Shown in pieces: positions 36,183 to 49,280 of a DNA stretch of 64,000 nucleotides. Within the stretch, counting starts at the first letter, position 1; each line of letters begins with the position of its first letter. A program made the translations under genes and the position numbers. The notes under the pieces are model-generated. The model was not told the DNA's origin, made no database searches, and saw only the letters and a program-made list of their open reading frames with translations. The stretch spans positions 620,001 through 684,000 of the forward strand of contig CAUJLY010000003.1 in the NCBI GenBank assembly GCA_963281155.1. Direction: 5' to 3'. The stretch is from Rhabditophanes sp. KR3021 (taxonomy: Eukaryota > Nematoda > Chromadorea > Rhabditida > Alloionematidae).

Positions 36183-37940
36183 ATGTTTGAATACTATTCA
36201 TCCGGTTCGGATGAATGGCCTGAAGATGAATTTCCTGCAAATTTAAAAGTAAATACAAAAGATGGTTTTGTGATGATGCCGAGAAGCATTATCTTTTTAA
36301 AAAATCTCACCTTCTTTTCCAAGTTAGTTCGTGCTAATCTTTATATTGCTGAAGTTAACTGTAAAAAATTGACAGTTAGTGAAGTGAATTCATACATTGA
36401 ATTTATAAACTCACGGGTTACTTTCAAAGTTAATTGTGAGAATGTCTTTCTTATGATCAAAATCAACAAAGTTATTGAGGATGAATGTCTTGAAGTAAGT
36501 CAAAAGATTAAGATGTTATATTATATTCTTTTTTAGGATCTGATTGATAATTACTTCTACGAAGCTGGACTCAAGCCAGTTGGATTGTTGAAATACTGCC
36601 GTGAAGAGTCTTTGACTGATTTGTATTTTCGTTTGAAGAAAATCATTCAAGAATCATTTGAGGTGAGTTGAAAATGATATTTGCAATTAGATTATTTCTT
36701 AAGGAATATGTATTAAGCGGTTATTTTGATGGCGATGATTGGAACACATTTATTGCAATTTGTGAGGATTCTTTCATTCCAAAAACTTGTCAACAAATAG
36801 CTTTGAAATGTTTCTTAGGATGGGTTAGCCACAAATTTGAAGAAAGACAACAATACTGTCTTAGACTAATTCAAAAAATAAACTACCGTTTCATCCCAAC
36901 CAAACGAATTAAAGAGATATTCGATGAGCATAAAAACGTGTTTGAAATTGACGAAGTACATATATTTGTTTATGAGACATTGTACAAGAGAGGTTGGTCA
37001 ATCCTCCCAAATTGCAAACCCACGGATATTATATTGAGTAAGTGTCTAGATTTAAAATTTAATAATAAAGTTTTAGCTGGCAATATGTGGGATAATGAAG
37101 ATGGAGAAATGTCAAAAATTTTCAATGTTTCAATTTTTTCCCGCATCTTGAATGGATTTGCGGTGAAATTTAGGTATTATGAAGATGCAGATGGGTATGA
37201 GATAATCGAAGATCATTTGTTAATTTTTAATGACTATGACAATTATACTGGTTCACAAAAATTCAATTTAATGACAAGACAAACAGAAAATTTTACCATT
37301 AACAATGCAAAAAAATATGGGAAGCGTTCTATCTGTCAAGTAAATGGTCAAATCATAAGTTTTGTTAATAAGGAAATTCAGAGGTAACTTTAGATAATCT
37401 TAACATATTATATTGTGATAAATTTGTAGACTCGATGTAAGCAAAATGCAGTGGTGTACCTTTTCAAGTTTCCCATTTCCAAATGGGTTTGACGAATGTG
37501 TCGTTATCAACCATTGTGTTTATATTATTGGGGGCGAAGAAAGATCCACGCACAGATATGACATTCGAGAAGGACTATGGCAACAATGTGCTTCGGAACA
37601 ATTCGAATGTTATTGCTCTGCTCTTTGTTCATTTGATAGTAAGATAATGAAAGTAGGGGGACGGATGCTTAATCAACATGGAGATGATTATATTGACCAT
37701 CAAAATTGTGAAATGTTCGATGAGAGAGCCAATGCATGGAGAGTAGTCAGTCAACTACCAGTTTCTTTGAGCAAAGGCAAATGTTGTTCAATTGATAATA
37801 CTGTTCAGCTATTTGGAGGTTACAATAATGATGTTGTTTCAAATAACATCCACATTTTCGATATTATGTCTGAAACTTGGAAATTAAGTGACGATGTAAC
37901 GTATGAGGGGTATCAAATTTGCAGCTTAAATGTTATTTAA
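36183..37940 (+). CDS. BTB-BACK-Kelch protein, 542 aa
   Basis: Exons are 36183-36494, 36537-36662, 36704-37383 and 37430-37940. Introns are 42, 41 and 46 bases and all phases agree. The start MFEYYSSGSDEWPEDEF precedes a divergent BTB domain (residues about 15-110). A BACK-like helical region follows (RFIPTKRIKEIFDEHKNVF). The C-terminal half carries at least three Kelch blades (HCVYIIGGEERSTHRYD; IMKVGGRMLNQHGDDYID; VQLFGGYNNDVVSNNIHIFD). Such proteins commonly serve as CUL3 substrate adaptors. The copy is intact but diverged from conserved KLHL proteins, and I expect it belongs to a lineage-expanded set. Fewer than six blades are visible, so the propeller may be incomplete or its early blades hard to see. 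Confidence 0.8.
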
Positions 37941-38528
37941 TTATGTATATTAATAATGCTTATATTTTTTAATATGAATTATAAATTTTTGATTATTTTT
38001 CTATATTCAATGATCTTTTGTGAATTTAACTTATATTCTAGTGATTAAATAAGATTACCGAAAAGAATAAATCATTTGATTTCATTTATTATAATTGAAC
38101 GAATAGGTGAATTGACACGAGATTTTGTTTGCGGAATATTCTTGGATGCTTATTTTACACTTATCAGTAAAATAGTAGGGGTCAATTCCGTTTATTGTTT
38201 TAATATAAAACATACGTGAATTGCAAATTAGAATAACTTAAAAGAATTGTTTGTTATAAATGGTGCATGCTAGATTAAAAAAATAGGTAAGCACATGCTA
38301 CATTGCAACCTAAATTGAACAACAATCTCACAAAAGTGTCTTTTGTTGCACACTTGCAAATATAATAATTGTTTAATAAGAAATAACTACAAGGAAATAA
38401 CAATTATAAAGAAACACCATTTTAATCAAGCTTTATTTCCTAAAATATTTAAATTTATAAAAAAATGTAATGTCGTAGATGAACCAGAAATTAATTTAGT
38501 CTAAATTTAGCATCATCTAATGAAAATA
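37941..38528. other. Intergenic between convergent genes
   Basis: Very AT-rich 3' flanks. Nothing else is seen. Confidence 0.5.
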
Positions 38529-38858
38529 TCATGACTTTATTGTATTAATCAATGATGTTCTTCCAAGTCTTAAAATTTTATCATCTCCTTCTTTGTAATA
38601 GTGTTTATCGCCCACTTGACAATGAACGGGATTGTACAAACAAATTCCAGACTGTAGTTTCCTGTGAGCATCTCTTAAATCTTGATTTTGTTTTTTAATC
38701 ATGTAAATAATGTAATTCTGATACGTCTTAAGCAATTCAGAATTGATCGGAGGTGTAGGTAATTTTCGCTCAGTATAAGTACTTCGCATATTGAAATAAT
38801 ATCCCTCACTCATAACTATAATTACAAAAAGCAATGCAAATATTTTTATGAATACCAT
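38529..38858 (-). CDS. Small secreted protein with allatostatin-C-like C-x6-C ring, copy A
   Basis: A single exon of 109 aa. The signal peptide is MVFIKIFALLFVIIVMSEG. The core SGICLYNPVHCQV has two cysteines separated by six residues and a Tyr-Asn-Pro-Val centre, very like the C-[YA]-F-N-[PA]-[IV]-S-C ring of allatostatin C. A dibasic RK lies five residues before the first Cys (HRKLQSGIC), where the arthropod precursors have KR. Unlike those, about 29 residues follow the second Cys. The neighbour at 39433-39780 is a diverged paralogue on the same strand with the same promoter layout. It could be a neuropeptide precursor or simply a small secreted protein with one disulphide. Confidence 0.65.
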   Translation of the reverse strand: MVFIKIFALLFVIIVMSEGYYFNMRSTYTERKLPTPPINSELLKTYQNYIIYMIKKQNQDLRDAHRKLQSGICLYNPVHCQVGDKHYYKEGDDKILRLGRTSLINTIKS

Positions 38859-38881
38859 ATGAATAACTTATTTATATTAAT

Positions 38882-38900
38882 GGAATTTCCGTCTTATATA
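38882..38900 (-). promoter_or_regulatory. TATA box and GGAAATTCC element of copy A
   Basis: On the minus strand TATATAAG (38900-38893) is followed by GGAAATTCC (38890-38882). The TATA box lies 35-42 bases before the ATG, leaving a leader of only a few bases. The same pair occurs at the same distance before copy B. Confidence 0.6.
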
Positions 38901-39432
38901 GAGATAATTTAGGTGGGCTCAGCTCAATTTTTATTTTTGAAGTACAAATGTTTATACGTACTCAACCAATAACATCAATAACTTTATGTGGCGTGTTTCA
39001 ATAACAAAAAAACAATATTTCAGATAAAAGTAATATTGTATGTAAACAAATTTGTAGAATTGATATTTGCAAGAAATAGTTCAGATGTTGTTTTATGAAA
39101 AAATGTAAGGAATAGGCACGTGTAATCAAAGACTTTATTCTGAATGGTAAAAGAACGTGTAATAATAAAATGAACGGGGAATATATATATAAAGGGGACA
39201 GAAATGTGCATATAAGAAGGAAATGAAAGTATAGAATATTGCACTTAAACTATATTCCAATTCAGGAGAACCGGGATAGAGTTCAAGCATTAATAATACA
39301 ATTATGCTCATTTTAATTGCAAGAAATCGTCGACATTTATTTCGAATTGATGAGAAATAAAAATAGGAAATCAGTAATTAATTGGTAGTTTTTTATTTTC
39401 AATTAAATATATGCAATAAATTATATTAGCTA
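38901..39432. other. Spacer between the two paralogues
   Basis: AT-rich. There is a plus-strand TATA-like run near 39180-39195 but no convincing frame after it, and no third copy of the C-x6-C protein is found. Confidence 0.45.
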
Positions 39433-39780
39433 TTATGTTTTGCTTCTCCTCAACAACGTAGTTAAATTAGGCTGGTATCTTGGCAGATATTTCTTGTCAA
39501 AGTTCAACTTTATATGTTTATTAACAGGATTAATTTTTATCAGGCATTGTACAACTGAAAAATAACACATTCTTGAATTTTTTATCTTTTTTGGAATGAG
39601 AAGTTTCACATCTGAGTCAAATCCAGCGTAAAGTGACTTTAAGTAAGACTTGTACCGTGATGGATCTTTAGACATACTATCCAGTTTACTAATTCTGGCA
39701 TTGACCACATCATAGTTTACGGCATAAGCAATAGTCATAGCGAACATAATAACTGACAGGAATAACGTGAAGCATGTCAT
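39433..39780 (-). CDS. Small secreted protein with allatostatin-C-like C-x6-C ring, copy B
   Basis: A single exon of 115 aa. The signal peptide is MTCFTLFLSVIMFAMTIAYA. The ring is RMCYFSVVQCLI: cysteines six residues apart with Tyr-Phe-Ser at the positions of Tyr-Phe-Asn in allatostatin C. A KK dibasic site lies six residues before the first Cys (KKIKNSRMC). A 36-residue basic tail follows. Apart from the ring, length and spacing, identity to copy A is low, so the duplication is old. There are no other cysteines in the mature part, implying a single intramolecular disulphide. Confidence 0.65.
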   Translation of the reverse strand: MTCFTLFLSVIMFAMTIAYAVNYDVVNARISKLDSMSKDPSRYKSYLKSLYAGFDSDVKLLIPKKIKNSRMCYFSVVQCLIKINPVNKHIKLNFDKKYLPRYQPNLTTLLRRSKT

Positions 39781-39804
39781 AATTTTGAAATGAGTTTTTG
39801 ATTT

Positions 39805-39822
39805 GGCATTTCCTATTTTATA
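39805..39822 (-). promoter_or_regulatory. TATA box and GGAAATGCC element of copy B
   Basis: On the minus strand TATAAAAT (39822-39815) is followed by GGAAATGCC (39813-39805). The TATA box is 35-42 bases before the ATG at 39780, identical to copy A. Confidence 0.6.
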
Positions 39823-42800
39823 TCATTAACCCCGCTTATTTTACTAAATCAATCTTCTGTTTTTTTATGAAATGTGGGTGTATTTAAAAAACAAATTTTA
39901 CTTTAAGTGGCTACAAAAGTGGAAAAGAGGTTTAATGATCAAAAACAACATTATTAATTGAGATTAGTAGACTATATCACCAAGACTTAATGTTTTTTAT
40001 CCAAGGAATATTGCGTGTTTTATGATTGTTAATGGGACTTTAAAAAGAGATTAGTAACTAAAGGAGATCTCTAAAGCAAGTGCTGCAAAAAATTATATGA
40101 CTAATAGATATTATAAAATTAAAATTGGAAAGGAAACCTGTTAAAGCGTAAATTGCTACAAAATATAGCTTATTCGAGAATTAGCTTGAATTGTAGTTGG
40201 TTATTTAAATGTGGAAAAGCCTAAAGCAAGGAAAAATCCAATCATCATTTAAAATACATCACAATTGATTTGTGACATTGTTCGAATTTGATTGACATGA
40301 AGTAGAATGTGAAAGTACAATAAATCAAAATATTACACAAATAGATTACACAATAGATAGCAACCATATATAAGTCCAGAATTTCATCTATTATTCAGTG
40401 TGTCCTCTTTTGGATACATCCAAATGTGGAGAACGTATATCTAATTAAATTAGTTCTCGGAAACAATTTCTTCAAGTACCTAAATGATAAACCTTCGAAA
40501 TATCAATCTGATAGAAGTAAGTACATGTATTCAATTTAGAATAAATATTTGGGTCGAGATCAAATAATGTTTCATTGATCATTGGGGATTTCAGAGGTGA
40601 TTTTTCAACTGATCCATTAAACAAAATAGCAACAGACGGTATTTATGGTTTATTGGGCAAAAAAGGACATCTTTTCAGAAATATACTAACACAAATAGTA
40701 CGAACCTTTTTTTAGAAACATACTAACACAAATAGTGTTAAATAAGACGGTGATTTAATTATATAAAATTTAAAAGAGAGAAAAATAAAGTTTCTTTTTT
40801 AATTATGTGTTATCTATTGTGTACTTTTTATTGATTGTGGTTTGTTTTATTTTAATGTTGTTTTCAAAAAATCAAATACATAGACTTAAGATGAATTGTT
40901 TTGAATAAGAATCAATTCAAGGTGGAGTTGAAAGAACTCTAGGAGAACATCAGCAATAACGTTTGTCGGTCTGAAATTATTTATTAATCATATGCTTCTA
41001 ATTAAATCTCTTCTGGATTGTAATCCAGATGTGCATTTAATTTTACTATTGATAAATGAACCAACGACTTTTGAAAAGGAATCCACAAGGTAAAATTAAT
41101 ATTGAAAAACATAATATCCAATGTTTACATTACTATAATTAATCTAGAATCGTGTGACTCTGAAATATAATTACCGGTTCAAAGTGGAGTGAACATTTCT
41201 TTGATTTTTAAAATTGTCCTAGAAATTTCTTTTCATAAAGTGTATTGTCTTTGATTAAACTTACACCAAATTAGAATACATGTTTTATAGATAAAATTAG
41301 CTGCTAAAGCTTTATACCTGTAAATATCACTGGTCGATATCATAATTGTAGAACAATAATAAATAATATGTATTAACTGAACAATAAAGTCGCTATTAAC
41401 GTAATTATTAATGAATGTATATACTTGACTAACTTGATAGTTGCAGATGATAAAAGCGTTTCAATAAACTATTATCTACGATCTTGGCAACTTATTTATA
41501 TATTACTTAAGCAAGCCTGATAGTTCAATTAAATGGCACAATCATGGGCTATGTAAACACATAGATAACTTATTAAAGGTCATTATTAGTGAAATTTTTA
41601 CACAGCTGATACTATACATAATAATAAAAATACAGTGGCCTGTGATTTACAGTTTGGCATACTATCTACATTCGTAGGTCATATTTTATGTTGTCCTAGT
41701 TATTATGATCTAACACACATATGCTATATAAGGAAGGGTGCTCATTTAGATTATAAAGCGTATTGAAGTTATAGTTAAAAGTAGCAGAAGGAATTTGTCC
41801 GTTTGTGTTGTTGTTCGTGTACGTACTAGATGTCATTACATAAGTATTTATCATTATAGAAAATTGCCAGGACAATACAATTATTAATAAGTAAGCATGA
41901 TATTGATAAGAAGTTTTTAAATATAAAAAAATTAGCGTAAGCTTAATACTTGCAACATTAGATCACATGGATGAACTACAGACTAATACAAAAACAATTT
42001 CTTTCCATATACCCTTTTCAAGTTCTTAACGTTGAATTTGAGAAACTGCCAACAACAGTCTTAGGCAACAAATGCATCTTAACAAAATTCGTATGAGTTA
42101 ATTATTTTACATCATTCACGATCATTTTACTATCTATAAATAAATGTATGTTTATTCTGTTCACAACTGTGTCTAATTTTGTCGTTCTATATTTTTTAAG
42201 ATAATATTTATAATATTGTAAAAATAATTGTGTTGCTACATTTAAACAATGTGCGTTTTGACCATTAGTCTTTTTAACTGCTCTCTTAACTTAACTTTTC
42301 TATTCTCTGCCACTTCAAACATTTAATATTTTGACGTCTCGTCTGTTCTTCATATTGTGGCACGACCATTAGCCATTATCTGTGTAAGGGTTATTTTATT
42401 GGTTTTTTGAAAAGTTCAAAATATTTATTTAAAATATCAAAGTTACCTTCTACTACCCAATTAAAAAGACACCATTTATTTAAGAAGCAAAATGCATATT
42501 TATATCAGTCACCTCGACAAAAAGGTTGCCGCTACAGGGAATGACTGATATGGTTTGGTACATTTGTATTCCATTATTGAGATGACCTTGCATCAAACGT
42601 TTATATCCTTTCGAGGCTCAAATACTTCTCTCCCTAAAATAATCCACGAACAACAACGCTTTTTTCTTTGTATCTTTCTTTTGATTTCATGACTATTACT
42701 CATTTATTTGAATGGTATTCTATCAGGTTTGATTAATATCTTTATCTTACCTCCCACCAACTAGTGTAACAGAAAGGTACATTCAATTAATGTGCCTTAA

Positions 42801-43775
42801 TAGCTAAATACAATATTAAATACGCTTCCACCTATCACTACTCCTCAATTATCTTATATCGACATTTCTTAAACTTTTTATTACCTAATTAAATTTACCA
42901 TCGTCAGATAAAGATAATAATATACTCATTAGTTAATTAGAAAAATAAATTAATAGTTGATTGGTATAAAAAGTAATGTAGTCAGGATCCTTTACCGAAA
43001 TCAATTACACTCTTAGCTAAAAGCTTTTAAATATGAACACATACTCTTATCAATTGTGTTGATCTTTTTTGTCAAATTTATTTTATAATATATACCATCT
43101 AATAATATTTATTCGTTTCCTTTGATTGAACCGACAATTTAAAATTAAACAAGGTAAAGTCATTTTCTTTATTGCTAAAGGTAACAAACATACACTTTTG
43201 ACCCAACTTTTTTAAATGAATAAATTTATTCCTTTCATCTTTTGACGGAAAGTGTTTGCGGCATTTTTTCTTTGCAGTTTTAACTATCTACATAATGTAA
43301 TCTTTAAAGCTAATGGTGCATCAATAACTTTTAATGATTTTCACATCATCTATTTAGTCATGTTACTCATGTACCTTCCTTTATTTTTTTAAATATTTTT
43401 TCACAAAGATGTGATTCAATTTTCGACCACACTACTCATTTACTACATATCCATATTATTCCCTTGTCTTAAATGTCGGCACCATCTGCTTTGAACTTCT
43501 ACCCCATGCAAACATATTCTTTCTCTTCATTCCTTCCTTATTAAGAAGAAAGAGTAGGAACCTTTCAAAAGTTCAAACAAAGATTTGCTGCCTTGGTAGC
43601 TTTAAACTGTCAGCTTTCTCTTATCATGTAGGCTGAAGGGTAAAGATTGATGGTTCTGACCTTATTGCCTATAATCTTTTTGATCAATACTTTTTTTTAT
43701 CTGTTTTTGTTTTCTTCTAGATTGACAAAACAAAATACTTTATTATTTTAATTGGGATATGATATATTTATTACT
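39823..43775. other. Four-kilobase region without a gene, upstream of Axin
   Basis: No frame of note on either strand. Contents seen: a 23-base direct repeat (40677-40699 and 40714-40736, one mismatch); a plus-strand TATATAAGG at 41725-41733; a GC-richer hairpin at 42501-42552, listed separately; and T-rich tracts near 43240-43400. It is the longest gene-free stretch in the window and ends at the Axin start, so it may hold Axin regulatory sequence or 5' non-coding exons. Confidence 0.5.
42501..42552. repeat. Perfect 10-base inverted repeat with GC-rich loop
   Basis: ATATCAGTCA at 42502-42511 is the exact inverse of TGACTGATAT at 42542-42551, with a T-G wobble just outside. The 30-base loop (CCTCGACAAAAAGGTTGCCG...) contains CCT/AGG that could extend the stem. 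It is notable for its G+C content in an AT-rich neighbourhood. It could be a structured RNA, a small element end or chance. Confidence 0.5.
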
Positions 43776-45716
43776 ATGATTCACTATAATCAAAATGATG
43801 ACTTCGCTACTTCACTCAAAAGTGTTCTTAACGATGGAAAAGCTTTAAAGGTAATTATTTAATTTTGTTTGTTATGTTACTTATTTGTGAGCCTTTATTA
43901 TAGATATTTATGGAATGGATTGAATGCAACAAAGAAACATCCATCCATCCCATCCATCTTCATTACGCAATAATTGCTTATAAAAAGATGATTGATGACA
44001 AAGATCAACGAGCATTCGTATTAGCTAACGAGATAATGCGAAAGTATCTCAGACCAGAAGAAGGATTATGTGCAATTGTCCCTAAAAAAGTAAGGAAAGA
44101 AATACAGGCAGATTTTTATGGTTATGTCAGTCCAATTAAATTCCAATTTATTTGATCCTTGCACTGAGTATATAGACAATTATTTGCAACGACAGCACTT
44201 TATTTTTACTACATCCGATGAATTCTTGAAGCTTATTAACTCGCCCCATCCAAACTCATTCAGTTACATGGAAGCTAATCCATACCCAACAATTAATAGA
44301 CACCAAAACAAACAACACAATACATTGTCAAGGCGAGTACAACCAAATTCTTTTGCTGTCAACTCCACAACACCTAAATATTCTCCTTTCACGACGAGAT
44401 TATCAACTGCAACAGCTGAATCCTTATTGCGCGGTAATAATGCTTTGGGCGAAAAGACAGTCAATAAGTTGTTTCCGCCTGCTTTGAAATACCCTTATGC
44501 AGGCCAAGCCACTACTTCACAACAAGACTCCACATACTCTTCTTCATTTAGTTCGGAAGCTACAGGTTATTTAAATAACCATAAATTGGGTGTCCACAAG
44601 CAAGAGCAATTAAGACATAATCCGCCGATATCAACGTTGCCCAGACTTCAAAAAATACCAAATATAGGCATGTCTTATGACCATTCAACAATCGAAGGTC
44701 GCAAAATATTTGCCCTCGAATTAATAAGACGGCTGGAAGGATTAGCCTCAGCAAACAAAACTTCCGATGCAATGAATGACAAGTTGAAAGACATAAGTTT
44801 ATCCAAATCCTCAGCCAGAGACGTTATCTGTTCCAGCCATAATCAATCCTCATCCATAGAAGCTACCAGAATAGTTGAAGAAGATGCTGAACTTGATCAG
44901 TATATAAAACAGAACCTGGAAAATGATGGTTCTAAGGTGCCTTCCGAACAACAGTCACCTTTGACACATTTTGGGAGTAAATTAAATAGAAGACAAGGTT
45001 CATTGTCTAATTCTGCTTCACCAGAAAGGCATCACCATTTTAATTCAAGTACTTTACAGCCAAAGTCAATGTTGCCGTCTAAATCACATATGCCTTCGCC
45101 GTATGGCCAGAATGGCTTTGCACCACCACCCAAAACATCTGCCTTGACAACCAAATTCGGCACCATTGGTGGAAGACAAAAGTATTATGAAATTGATTCT
45201 GGAATGGGGTGTCAAACTTTGGATAGAAATAACATTTATAAGTACAAGTTATTCCCAGATCATGATGATACAAGTGGGTTTAGTTCAATGGCGACCACAG
45301 ATTCATCAGGAAGTGAAATTAAATCGCCTCAACAAAAAGCAATCTTTCAATTAGCCAGAGAGATGGCTATTGAAGATAATGTCAATTCAAAAGTGCGGAT
45401 TTCTTCCAAATCACACACTCTTACTTTAGTTGAATCACCAAAGAATGAAGAAAAGCTATTAACTATTGGGTATAGACTGAAAATCGGAGATGCTCCCATC
45501 ATAGCACATATCCCAAAAACTTCCATTACCTTCAGAGAATTCAGAAAAACATTCTGCATATCTTCAAAAACAAAACACCAATTCTATTTCAAAGCTATTT
45601 GTGAAGATATGTCTGCTCCATATCAATTAAATTTAATAGGAGATGATCATGTAGTTTTACCAACCTTTGAAGGTAGAGTTTGGGCTGAATGCAAAACGGG
45701 CACAGACTCTCAATAA
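43776..45716 (+). CDS. pry-1: Axin (RGS and DIX domains), one frameshift
   Basis: Exon 1 is 43776-43850. Exon 2 starts at 43904 after a 53-base intron. Axin scaffolds the beta-catenin destruction complex in Wnt signalling. The RGS domain that binds APC starts almost at the N-terminus (SLKSVLNDGKALKIFMEW ... HYAIIAYKKMI ... NEIMRKYL ... NLFDPCTEYIDNYLQ). Mid-protein FALELIRRLEGLASANK resembles the beta-catenin-binding helix. The C-terminus is a DIX domain (LTIGYRLKIGDAPIIAHIP, FREFRKTFCISS, HQFYFKAI). The frame changes once at the T5 run 44113-44117, inside the RGS domain; with one T fewer the protein is about 628 aa and the RGS continues DFMVMSVQLNSNLFDP. Vertebrate-type N-terminal tankyrase-binding sequence is absent unless more exons lie upstream. 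Confidence 0.85.
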
Positions 45717-45773
45717 AAGTATTTTATTTATATAGTTGTACTTAATAAAAAGGTATTTATTTTACATGTATTG

Positions 45774-47194
45774 TTATAATAATTTAAACATTTTGTCAAG
45801 CAGAGCAGCTTTAGTAGAGTCTGAAAGTAATTTGTATTCATTCGTTATGCCGATCGCCTTAATCTCGCTAGGAGTGTCAAAGTGTTTGATGCAATTATTT
45901 TGCAAATTCGATAACTTGTACAAATCTGCTAGAAACAACTTTCTTACAAATGGAAAATTGTTAAGTGACATTAAGAACTTTTCGCATTCGATGATCACAT
46001 AACTTATTTCAAAACGATCTCCTAATTCAAGCAAAAACTCAACATTATGTTCGTCAATTGGTCTATGAGTTGGATAAATAACTTCGAGTAATTGGTGAAA
46101 TTCATTATAGTAAACGTCTTTAAGGACAATTTTTTGTTGACTTGCCTCAGCAAAGCCCGAATAAAACATAGCTTGTAGGACAGGGCTATAAAGGCTTAGA
46201 AGAGCTTTTAGTACATGTAGTTGCTTTCCTTCAATTTCAAAAATTACATCTGAACCATAGGCATGTGGCGACGTGAAATCAATAGTCGGAATGGTAAATA
46301 TGCCAGTAGCATGATTAATTTTGATAGTCGCCTCTAAGACCAATTTGTCATCCACAATCAAACCATTTCCAGCATTGGTAATAAGACTGAATGTTGCAAA
46401 GGTTGGGAAACCCCAGTTGTTTTTGCTGTAACTGAAGTCATTCCTAAAGTTGTTCACTATTCCTTCTTGCCCAGCCTTGTGGGAAACTATTTTAAGCTCG
46501 ACATAAGCATCACATGACCACAGCGAAGACTCACTTTCTGTGTTACAATCTATATACACAGAAAAGTATCTGATATTTTGCGTTCTAGGAGTACACTCAG
46601 TCTTTGCTGAAAGTCTCCAAGGTAAGTTTCCAATATTGTGCCATGATGAAGACACTTTGGAGCGTAATTTGGAAAAAGGCATAATATTCAAGATAATTGA
46701 ACCCTCATTCAGAGTAGGTTTGGTTGGGGGTGGATAATTAAAACAGCTACTAAGACCCGAATATTCCGAAAAATCTATTTCATCATCCACATTAGGGGAA
46801 CCATACAAAGCTGCATTGCCTTCATTACGCGAAAGTCTCTTATTAGAGAGTGGATTTGTTGCCTAGAAATTGGTTGTAAATAAAGTGTTATTTGGTCCAA
46901 AAAATTTGTATCATTTTAAGCGTGACTACTACTAGGCTACTAAACTTTATAGTCCAACTCAAATAATGTATGTTTACAAAATTTGACGGCCATCCGCAAT
47001 ATCATCTTACTCTTTTGGATGAAAATGTTATAATATATATTTTTATTAAAAAGGACTTTTCATTAACTTACAGTTGGAAATGGTGCAGCAGATGCTAGGG
47101 TGTGGTTGGAATGAGTTGGTGTTGAAGCACCGCCACCATTATTATTATTGCTGATACTATTAGTATTGTTATTAATGTTTCTATTGTCCTCCAT
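45774..47194 (-). CDS. bath-42: MATH-BTB protein, BATH-42-like
   Basis: Exons are 47194-47072 and 46862-45774 (403 aa), with a 209-base phase-0 intron. MATH-BTB proteins are CUL3 adaptors: the MATH domain binds substrate, the BTB domain binds the cullin. The N-terminus is low-complexity (NNNTNSISNNNNGGG). The MATH domain (about 75-220) contains NIGNLPWRLSAKTECTPRTQ, FSVYIDCNTESESSLWSC and NNWGFPTFATFSLI. The BTB domain (about 235-345) contains YGSDVIFEIEGKQLHVLKAL, LYSPVLQAMFYSGFAEASQ and DRFEISYVIIECEKFL. The NIGGLPW-type opening and CNAES-like block fit the BATH-42 subgroup. It converges on Axin with only 57 bases between stop codons, so the transcripts probably overlap. Confidence 0.85.

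Positions 47195-49280
<2,086 letters not shown>

Noticed and set aside
44090..44130. A 41-base GTAAGG...TGTCAG intron that would bypass the Axin frameshift
   Set aside because: Length and signals fit, but the donor is phase 0 while the downstream frame needs phase 1, so the join reads TCC AAT TAA and stops. A longer 79-base version (acceptor at 44168) keeps frame but deletes the conserved RGS residues NLFDPCTE.
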